Positions 1 through 5,455 of a stretch of DNA of 5,588 nucleotides are shown here, piece after piece; within the stretch, counting starts at the first letter, position 1, and each line of letters starts with the position of its first letter. The notes under the pieces are model-generated. The model worked only from the letters and a program-made list of their open reading frames with translations. It was not told where the DNA came from and ran no database searches. The DNA comes from Gemmatimonadales bacterium (lineage in GTDB: Bacteria; Gemmatimonadota; Gemmatimonadetes; Gemmatimonadales; GWC2-71-9). The stretch is taken from the NCBI GenBank assembly GCA_013816685.1, contig JACDDX010000127.1, forward strand, positions 1 to 5,588. The letters run 5' to 3'. The position numbers and the translations under genes were made by a program.

Positions 1-415
1 CGGCAGCCTCGGTTTCGCACTCCGGCTCGCCTGCCCGGCGGGCTACCGGCCCGACGCCGTCATCCTTGAGCGGAACCAGCAGCTCACCTCGATCACCCTG
101 ACTACCGATCCGCGCGACGCGGTGCGCGGCGCCCACGTGGTGACCACCGACGTGTGGACCTCGATGGGGCAGGAGGACGAAGCGGCCCAGCGGGTGCGGG
201 CATTCCACGGCTACATCGTGGACGCCGCGCTGATGCGGCTCGCCGACCCGTCGGCGATCTTTCTTCACTGTCTGCCCGCGCACCGGGGCGAAGAGGTGGC
301 CGACGAGGTGATCGAAGGACCGCAGTCGCGGGTCTGGGACGAGGCCGAGAACCGGCTGCACGTCCAGAAGGCGATTCTGGCGACGCTGCTGTGCCAGAAC
401 CGGCGGGCGGCGTGA
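1..415 (+). CDS. argF: Ornithine carbamoyltransferase, C-terminal part (5' end outside window)
   Basis: Cytoplasmic enzyme that transfers the carbamoyl group of carbamoyl phosphate to ornithine, giving citrulline in arginine biosynthesis. The open frame is entered at base 2 and ends at TGA 413-415, so about 137 C-terminal residues are visible, mostly the ornithine-binding domain. Seen directly: an SMG-loop motif DVWTSMGQE (from base 149) and the HCLPAHRGEEV motif (from base 266). In this family the SMG loop and the HCLP cysteine contact ornithine. The end VQKAILATLL resembles the usual last helix. The HCLP and SMG motifs favour ornithine over aspartate carbamoyltransferase. An N-acetyl- or N-succinyl-ornithine variant is less likely but cannot be excluded without the N-terminal half. 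The stop overlaps the gcvT start by four bases (GTGA), implying co-translation. ArgF and the biosynthetic/catabolic paralogue question (argF, argI or arcB) cannot be separated here. Confidence 0.9.
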   Translation, partial: GSLGFALRLACPAGYRPDAVILERNQQLTSITLTTDPRDAVRGAHVVTTDVWTSMGQEDEAAQRVRAFHGYIVDAALMRLADPSAIFLHCLPAHRGEEVADEVIEGPQSRVWDEAENRLHVQKAILATLLCQNRRAA

Positions 416-1560
416 GCGAGTCGCCGCGCCGGACCGCGCTCTACGACACCCACGTGCGACTGGGCGCCAAGATGGTGCCGTTCGCCGGCTGGACGATGCC
501 GGTCCAGTACCCGACCGGAATCCTGGCCGAGCATCAGGCGGTGCGGAGCGGGGTGGGGATCTTCGACGTGTCACACATGGGCGAGTTCGAGATTACGGGC
601 CCCGACCGGAATGCATTCGCCAACCGGATCACCAGCAACGACGTCAGCGTGCTGGAGTCGGGCGGCGTGCAGTACTCGGCGTTGCTCACCCCGCAGGGCA
701 CGTTCGTCGACGACTGCACCGTCTACCGGTTCGACGACAAGCTGATGATCGTGGTGAACGCGTCGAACCGCGCGCGGGCCTGGTCGCACATCGTGGGGCA
801 GAAGGGCGGGATCAACGTCCGGCTCAAGGACATCTCCGATGACGTGGGATTGCTGGCGGTGCAGGGGCCCACTGCGCAGGTCACGCTGCAGCCGCTCGCC
901 GACCGCGCGCTCAGCGACATTGGCTACTACCGCTTTGCCGTGCTGAAGATCGCGGGCGCCCAGTGCTTCGTCTCCCGCACCGGCTACACCGGCGAGGATG
1001 GCTTCGAGCTGTACTGCCGCGACCGCGACACGGTGGCCATCTGGGACGCCGTCACCGCCGCCGGCGCTACGCCGATCGGCCTCGGCGCGCGCGACTCGCT
1101 CCGGCTGGAGATGGGCTACGCGCTCTACGGAAACGAGATCGACGACACCATCACGCCGCTCGAAGCGGGGCTCGGCTGGATCGTCAAGCTCGACAAAGGC
1201 GCGCCGTTCCTCGGTGATGACGCGCTCCGAGCCCAGAAGCGGCGGGGCGTCACCCGGAAGATGGTCGGCTTCGAGCTCAAAAGTCGTGGCTTTCCCCGCC
1301 ACGGGTATGCGGTGCATCTCGACGACCGCAACACCGACATCGTGCGGAGCGGCACCATGAGTCCGTCGCTCGGCGTCGGCATCGGGACGACCTACCTCCC
1401 CTCCGAGGCCGCGACGCCGGGTACGCGGTTCGAGGTCGAGTGCCGCGGCGAGCGAATCCCGGCCGAAGTGGTGAGCCGTCCTTTCTGGAAGCGCGGCACC
1501 GCCGGGCGGCCGTCGAGGCCCGCCGCCGGGCCAGCGGCGGACACGGCCGTCCGGCCGTAG
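412..1560 (+). CDS. gcvT: Aminomethyltransferase, glycine cleavage system T protein
   Basis: T protein of the glycine cleavage complex: it takes the aminomethyl group from lipoylated H protein, releases ammonia and passes the one-carbon unit to tetrahydrofolate. The predicted 382 residues start at GTG 412, inside the argF stop (GTGA). The frame is open further upstream, but that part is out-of-frame argF sequence and the product reads SESPRRTALYDTH, the usual beginning. Family motifs seen: FAGWTMPVQY near the N-terminus, FDVSHMGE (51-58), an Asp-Asp pair in TFVDDC (100-101) where the family's catalytic aspartate lies, SRTGYTGEDGFE (188-199) and GLGARDSLRLE (223-233). The fold normally ends near PFWKRGT (about 363); here a 19-residue Ala/Pro/Arg-rich tail follows. 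No gcvH or gcvP lies in the window. Folate-dependent relatives (YgfZ, dimethylglycine or sarcosine dehydrogenase domains) are less likely given the full motif set and length. Confidence 0.95.
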   Translation: MSESPRRTALYDTHVRLGAKMVPFAGWTMPVQYPTGILAEHQAVRSGVGIFDVSHMGEFEITGPDRNAFANRITSNDVSVLESGGVQYSALLTPQGTFVDDCTVYRFDDKLMIVVNASNRARAWSHIVGQKGGINVRLKDISDDVGLLAVQGPTAQVTLQPLADRALSDIGYYRFAVLKIAGAQCFVSRTGYTGEDGFELYCRDRDTVAIWDAVTAAGATPIGLGARDSLRLEMGYALYGNEIDDTITPLEAGLGWIVKLDKGAPFLGDDALRAQKRRGVTRKMVGFELKSRGFPRHGYAVHLDDRNTDIVRSGTMSPSLGVGIGTTYLPSEAATPGTRFEVECRGERIPAEVVSRPFWKRGTAGRPSRPAAGPAADTAVRP

Positions 1561-1570
1561 GCGATCACCG

Positions 1571-2053
1571 GTGCGGGTCGCAATCCTGACGATCTCCGAC
1601 GCGGGCAGCCGGGGCGAGCGGGCCGACACGTCGGGCGACGCGATCGCCGCGTGGATCGAGCGCCGCGGCTACGCGCTGGCCGAGCGCGCCATGGTGCCCG
1701 ACGAGACCGGACCAATCGCCGCGGTGCTGACCGGATGGGCCGACGGCGACCGAGCCGATCTGGTGCTCACCACCGGGGGCACCGGCCTGACTGCGCGCGA
1801 CGTCACCCCGGAAGCCACCCGCGCCGTGCTCGACAAGGAAGCCACCGGTATCGCGGAAGTGCTCCGGATGAGCGTGTATCCGCGCTTTCCGCGCGCCGCG
1901 CTCTCGCGTGGGACAGCCGGCGTGCGGGCGCGCACGCTGATCGTGAATCTGCCGGGGAGCCCGGGCGGGGTGAAGGACGGCCTCGCCGTGCTCGACGATC
2001 TGGCCGACCATGCGGTCGAGCTGGTGCGCGGTGCGCGCACGGGGCATGGCTGA
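1571..2053 (+). CDS. mogA: MogA/MoaB-family molybdopterin adenylyltransferase
   Basis: Cytoplasmic enzyme of molybdenum-cofactor synthesis. Family members bind molybdopterin and, in the MogA type, adenylylate it before metal insertion. The product has 160 residues, a normal length for the single-domain MogA/MoaB fold. It starts at GTG 1571, ten bases after the gcvT stop, with only a weak AGG (1559-1561) as ribosome-binding sequence. The N-terminus VAILTISDAGSRGERADTSG matches the family opening. TTGGTG (67-72) followed by LTARDVTPEAT holds the conserved Asp77, and LPGSPGGVK (127-135) is the second family signature. The stop overlaps the next gene's ATG (TGATG). MogA and MoaB share these motifs, so the exact activity (adenylyltransferase, or a role closer to MoaB) is not settled. 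No other moa, moe or molybdate transport gene is in the window. Confidence 0.9.
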   Translation: MRVAILTISDAGSRGERADTSGDAIAAWIERRGYALAERAMVPDETGPIAAVLTGWADGDRADLVLTTGGTGLTARDVTPEATRAVLDKEATGIAEVLRMSVYPRFPRAALSRGTAGVRARTLIVNLPGSPGGVKDGLAVLDDLADHAVELVRGARTGHG

Positions 2054-3558
2054 TGGCGTCACAGATACTCATCACCATGGACGACCTCGAGACCGCCGTC
2101 CGGCTCAATGCGGCGTTCGAGGCCGCGGGCTTCTCGACCGCGATGTTCTCCTCCCTGGATGACGTCGCCCGCACTCTCCGCCGGGAGAATCCCGAGACCG
2201 TCGTCCTGACCGGTGCGGTGCACGAGCCGCACGCCGCGCAGCTCGCCGCGCTGGCCCGCGAATCCGAGATCAGTACGCTGGCGCTGCTCGAGCCGACCGA
2301 CTCCGAGCGCGCCGAGCGGGTGGGCCGGCTCGGCGTGACCGAGACGATGGTGAAGCCGGTCGCGCCCGACGATACGGTGGCGACCGCCCGCCGGCTGATT
2401 GAGCGGCGGCGGCTGCAGCAGCGGACCGGGATCGCGGGCGAAAGCTCAGCGGTGCAGGAGGTGCTGGTCAAGATCGAGCAGATGGCACCGGTCTCGAGCA
2501 CGGTGCTGATCCAGGGCGAGAGCGGCACCGGCAAGGAACTGGTCGCCAAGGGGCTGCACGACCTGTCGCCCCGGCGGGGGCGGCCTTTCATCGCGGTGAA
2601 CTGCGCAGCGCTGCCGGAAGCGCTGCTGGAGAGCGAGCTCTTCGGTCACGAGAAGGGCGCGTTCACCGGCGCGGCCGAGCGGCGGCTGGGGCGCTTCGAG
2701 CTGGCCGACACGGGGACGATCTTCCTGGACGAGATCGGCGAGATGACGGCGGCGACGCAGGTCAAGCTGCTGCGGGTGCTCGAGAGCCGCGCCTTCTTCC
2801 GCGTGGGCGGCACCCAGCCGATCAAGGTCGACGTGCGCGTCATCGCGGCGACCAACCGGGCGCTCCGCGAGGCGGTGGCGCTGGGCGAGTTCCGGGACGA
2901 TCTCTACTACCGGCTCAACGTCCTCAACATCTATCTGCCGCCGCTGCGCGAGCGCCGGGAGGACATCCCGCTGCTGGTGCGGCGGTTCATCCGGGAGTTC
3001 GCCAAGCAGCACGACCGCGAGTTTCGCGGGATCACGGCGGACGCGCTGCAGCAGCTCGTCAACGCGCCGTGGCCCGGGAACGTGCGGCAGCTCCGGAACC
3101 TGATCGAGAGCATGGTGGTGCTGGCGCCGGGGAGCGAGATCCGGCCGAGCGACATACCAAGCGACATCCTGGACGGCGCGCGAACGCTGTTGCCGGTGCG
3201 GATCCCCGGACAGGGCCGGGACATGCCGGGGCAGGAGTTCGAGTTCATCCTCAGGAGCCTGCTGGATCTCCGGCTGCAGGTCGAAGAGCTTCGCCGCCGC
3301 CTGGACGAGCATCCGCAGCGGGTGCAGGTGATCGAGCTCGGCGACCACTCACCGGCGGTGGACGTCATGACCGCCGCCGACGGAAATGGCGACGACACCG
3401 TGGTCTACCGATCCGGGATGACGATGGCGGAGGTGGAACGCGCGGCGATCGAGGCGGCGCTCCGGGAGTATCGCGGCAATCGGCGGCGGGCGGCGGAGGT
3501 GCTGGGGATCGGCGAGCGGACCCTGTACCGGAAGATCAAAACCTATCGGCTGGAATGA
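2053..3558 (+). CDS. Sigma-54-dependent NtrC-family activator with atypical receiver domain
   Basis: Enhancer-binding ATPase that should remodel sigma-54 RNA polymerase at its target promoters. The predicted 501 residues start at ATG 2053, overlapping the mogA stop, with GGGG 8 bases upstream. Domains: receiver-like 1-120; AAA+ about 127-372 with Walker A GESGTGKE (155-162), GAFTGA (202-207), Walker B GTIFLDEIGEM (221-231) and WPGNVRQL (340-347); an unassigned linker 373-455; a Fis-type helix-turn-helix 456-501 (RRRAAEVLGIGERTLYRKIK). The receiver keeps the acidic pair (Asp10-Asp11) and the KP lysine (Lys101). The phosphoacceptor position reads VVLTGAV, placing Thr53 where Asp is expected, so classical phosphorylation is unlikely. 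The linker contains a heptad-like stretch (394-420) that may form a coiled coil. GAFTGA implies the host has rpoN. The target genes and any partner kinase are unknown. Confidence 0.92.
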   Translation: MASQILITMDDLETAVRLNAAFEAAGFSTAMFSSLDDVARTLRRENPETVVLTGAVHEPHAAQLAALARESEISTLALLEPTDSERAERVGRLGVTETMVKPVAPDDTVATARRLIERRRLQQRTGIAGESSAVQEVLVKIEQMAPVSSTVLIQGESGTGKELVAKGLHDLSPRRGRPFIAVNCAALPEALLESELFGHEKGAFTGAAERRLGRFELADTGTIFLDEIGEMTAATQVKLLRVLESRAFFRVGGTQPIKVDVRVIAATNRALREAVALGEFRDDLYYRLNVLNIYLPPLRERREDIPLLVRRFIREFAKQHDREFRGITADALQQLVNAPWPGNVRQLRNLIESMVVLAPGSEIRPSDIPSDILDGARTLLPVRIPGQGRDMPGQEFEFILRSLLDLRLQVEELRRRLDEHPQRVQVIELGDHSPAVDVMTAADGNGDDTVVYRSGMTMAEVERAAIEAALREYRGNRRRAAEVLGIGERTLYRKIKTYRLE

Positions 3559-3592
3559 TGTTACCGTAAGAATGCCCTGCATGCCCGCTCTA

Positions 3593-3621
3593 TTGACAGT
3601 GCGAGCCCCGCCCGTCAAATT
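3593..3621 (+). promoter_or_regulatory. Possible sigma-70-type promoter
   Basis: A perfect TTGACA (3593-3598) is followed after 17 bases by CAAATT (3616-3621), which matches only three of six positions of the TATAAT consensus. The spacing is ideal and the site lies about 50 bases before the TTG start of the next gene, but the -10 element is poor. Promoter consensus in this organism's group is not known to me. The half-sites TTGAC and GTCAA also form an inverted repeat, so a repressor or activator operator is an alternative reading. Confidence 0.3.
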
Positions 3622-3656
3622 CGTAGGGTAGGATCCTCTCCACTCAGCTTCCACTC

Positions 3657-3661
3657 GGCGG
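3657..3661 (+). promoter_or_regulatory. Weak ribosome-binding site for the TTG start
   Basis: GGCGG lies seven bases before TTG 3669. It is a weak Shine-Dalgarno match, but the spacing is right, and no in-frame ATG or GTG lies between it and the ferredoxin cysteines that begin at residue 10. This supports TTG as the start and suggests modest translation. Confidence 0.35.
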
Positions 3662-3668
3662 TTACGAT

Positions 3669-5366
3669 TTGAATTTCGTCATCGACGCCGACCGGTGCGT
3701 CGCGTGTCTGGCATGCGTTCGCGTATGCCCCACCGACGCCATCGCGCTGGTCGAGGATGAGCCGCCGGTCCTGCAGATCGTCGATGAATCGTGCGTGCGC
3801 TGTGGTCAGTGCGTGCCGAGCTGCCAGCACGACGCGGTCAAGGTGAATGGCGAGATTGGGCGGGCGCTCGCAATAGCGGCGCTGGGCGAAGGGGTGCTCA
3901 TCCTGAGCCAGGAGGCCGCGGCGCATTTTTATCCGGCCACGCCCGAGCAGCTGGTCAACGCCTGCTACGAGGCCGGATTCCGGATCGTCTCCCGGGGCGT
4001 CATCGGCGACGAACTGGTTGCGGCCGAATACCTTAAGCTCTGGCGTGACGAGCCCTGGGGCACCCTCATCCGCTCGACCGATCCGGTCATCGTCGACACC
4101 ATCCGCACCCAATACCCCGAGCTGGTGCCCTACCTGGCGCCGGTCACCATCCCGGCGGTCGCCGAGGCCCGATATCTGCGGGCGGCGCATGATTCCGGGA
4201 TGCCGATCGTCTTCGCCGACGTCTGCCCGCCGGTCACCACACCCGAACTCGACGCGGCCATCAGCTTCAGCGATCTGGAGCAGCTCTTCCGCATGCGCGG
4301 AGTGAGTCTCCCGAGTCAGCCGACCTTCTTCCACCGGGTGCCGTCGGAGCATCGCCGGCACCTGAGCGCGGCGGGCGGGCTGCCGCTCGCGCTGCTGGAA
4401 GAGGCGCGGCAGTCGAGCCAGCGGTTCCGGAAGCTTCGCGGGCTGGCGGCGCTGCGGGGACTCTCGCGCGCGGTCACGGTGGACCGGCTGGACCTGGGAT
4501 TCGTGGATATCCTGGCGACCGAAGGGTCGCTGGACCATCCGCTCTCGGGGCCGCAGGACGAGTTGTGGTGGCGGCGGGCGCTGGTGGCCAGCGCGGAGCC
4601 GCCCAGGAGCCGGCAGCCGGTGGTGGACACCACCGTCGTCGCCAGTGTGGGCGCGGTCTTCGCCATCACGCCGCGGCGGTTCGAGCCCGACCCGGAGGCG
4701 GTCGCGGCGGTGCTGTCGCACATCGGTCTGGGTCCCGACGGCCGGCCGTGGGACTGCCAGGCATGCGGCTACGAGAGCTGCCGGCGGTTCGCCGAATCGG
4801 CGGCGCTGGGCCGGGCCTCGCTGCGGCAGTGCATGCCGTATCAGGAGCGCCGGGCGGACGACGCGCAGCGGGCGGCGGCGACGGACGCGATGACCGGGCT
4901 CTCGACCTACCGGGTGCTCCGCGAACGGCTGGCCTACGAGGCGGAGCGGTGCAAGCGCAGCGGGGAGCATTTCGCGGTGCTGTTCCTCGATCTCGACCGC
5001 TTCAAGCAGGTGAACGACGAATTCGGCCACGAGGCGGGGAACGACATTCTCCGGGCGGTGGCCGGCGAGATCCGCGGGGCGGTGCGCGCCTCGGACGTGG
5101 CGGCGCGCTACGGCGGCGACGAGTTCGTCGTGATCCTCACCCGGACCGATCTCCAGGGCGCGGCGCGGGTGGCCGAGGCGCTCCGGGCGGGAATCGAGGG
5201 TGTGGGGCGGCGGCTGGGCTACGAGACGGGGCTGGTCACCGTGAGCGTCGGACTCGCCGAATTCGATCCGCGCGAGTCGTCGGCTGCCGACCTGCTGGTC
5301 GCGGCGGACCGGGCGCTCTACCGGGCCAAGGCGTCGGGCCGCAACTTCGTCGCGGCGCCGTCCTGA
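3669..5366 (+). CDS. Ferredoxin / [FeFe]-hydrogenase-like / Fe-S / GGDEF diguanylate cyclase fusion
   Basis: Predicted soluble 565-residue signalling enzyme that makes cyclic di-GMP from two GTP; no signal peptide or membrane segment is visible. Domains in order: a 2[4Fe-4S] ferredoxin (Cys10, 13, 16, 20 and Cys42, 45, 48, 52); a region about 65-310 whose layout resembles the [FeFe]-hydrogenase large-subunit C-terminal domain, with most H-cluster ligands replaced (STDP at 136-139, VCPP at 185-188, LATEGSL at 282-288); a second Fe-S domain with Cys363, 366, 371 and 388 (CQACGYESC, as in the RnfB-type domain); and a GGDEF domain about 400-565 with DxLT-like DAMTGL (406-411), FLDLDRFKQVND (439-450), YGGDEF (481-486) and an RxxD site (473-476) five residues before GGDEF. 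Start TTG 3669 is chosen because the ferredoxin begins at once. The cyclase and Fe-S calls are firm. The hydrogenase-like call rests on order and spacing and is moderate. A redox, oxygen or NO sensing role is inferred. Confidence 0.85.
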   Translation: MNFVIDADRCVACLACVRVCPTDAIALVEDEPPVLQIVDESCVRCGQCVPSCQHDAVKVNGEIGRALAIAALGEGVLILSQEAAAHFYPATPEQLVNACYEAGFRIVSRGVIGDELVAAEYLKLWRDEPWGTLIRSTDPVIVDTIRTQYPELVPYLAPVTIPAVAEARYLRAAHDSGMPIVFADVCPPVTTPELDAAISFSDLEQLFRMRGVSLPSQPTFFHRVPSEHRRHLSAAGGLPLALLEEARQSSQRFRKLRGLAALRGLSRAVTVDRLDLGFVDILATEGSLDHPLSGPQDELWWRRALVASAEPPRSRQPVVDTTVVASVGAVFAITPRRFEPDPEAVAAVLSHIGLGPDGRPWDCQACGYESCRRFAESAALGRASLRQCMPYQERRADDAQRAAATDAMTGLSTYRVLRERLAYEAERCKRSGEHFAVLFLDLDRFKQVNDEFGHEAGNDILRAVAGEIRGAVRASDVAARYGGDEFVVILTRTDLQGAARVAEALRAGIEGVGRRLGYETGLVTVSVGLAEFDPRESSAADLLVAADRALYRAKASGRNFVAAPS

Positions 5367-5381
5367 GCGCCGTCGTCCCGC

Positions 5382-5398
5382 CGGGCCCCCGCGGCCCG
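5382..5398 (+). terminator. G/C-rich hairpin, possible weak terminator
   Basis: CGGGCC (5382-5387) pairs with GGCCCG (5393-5398) across a five-base loop, 15 bases after the cyclase stop. The following bases (CGCCTGTTGGTT) are only mildly T-rich, so this is not a classic intrinsic terminator. It could pause or partly terminate transcription, or merely reflect GC-rich spacer sequence. Confidence 0.3.
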
Positions 5399-5445
5399 CG
5401 CCTGTTGGTTCAACCGTCAGCGCTCCACAGTGGTGGGGAAGGGGT

Positions 5446-5450
5446 GGGGG
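5446..5450 (+). promoter_or_regulatory. G-rich ribosome-binding region for the downstream open frame
   Basis: A purine-rich stretch (GGGGAAGGGGTGGGGG, 5435-5450) ends five bases before GTG 5456. The purine run with this spacing is the main reason to believe the downstream frame is translated. An exact AGGAG core is absent. Confidence 0.35.
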
Positions 5451-5455
5451 CACAC

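Larger units (their letters stand above)
3559..3668 (+). other. Intergenic region before the Fe-S diguanylate cyclase
   Basis: A 110-base gap, the only sizeable break in the first 5.3 kb, and lower in GC than the flanking genes. It holds a TTGACA hexamer, a 5-base inverted repeat (TTGAC at 3593-3597, GTCAA at 3614-3618) and a short direct repeat ATGCCC-TGC-ATGCCC (3573-3587). I see no convincing Rho-independent terminator after the activator gene, so read-through into the cyclase gene is possible alongside a local promoter. Confidence 0.6.

Noticed and set aside
154..411. Upstream extension of the gcvT frame to an ATG at 154
   Set aside because: These residues are out-of-frame argF coding sequence, and the T-protein family starts near GTG 412.
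571..1629. A 352-codon open frame on the minus strand across gcvT
   Set aside because: Low-complexity Arg/Ala/Val composition without motifs; the plus strand clearly encodes the T protein.
2046..2052. ATG at 2046 as start of the activator
   Set aside because: It is in a different frame from the AAA+ protein; ATG 2053 is in frame and overlaps the mogA stop as expected for coupling.
2446..3348. A 300-codon open frame on the minus strand across the AAA+ domain
   Set aside because: Shadow of the activator gene: no motifs, His/Leu/Arg-rich composition.
3550..3565. Possible sigma-54 -24/-12 promoter (CTGG then TTACC) just before the activator stop
   Set aside because: The GG has correct spacing to the second element, but the -12 dinucleotide is CC instead of GC and the flanks do not fit the TGGCAC/TTGC consensus.
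3669..4560. Calling this an active [FeFe] hydrogenase
   Set aside because: The three H-cluster motifs are not present; only one candidate ligand cysteine (Cys186) remains.
3615..5453. A 612-codon open frame on the minus strand across the cyclase gene
   Set aside because: Its product is Arg/Pro/His-rich with no recognisable motif, and it mirrors a plus-strand gene with many exact catalytic and cysteine motifs. Long antisense frames are expected at this GC content.
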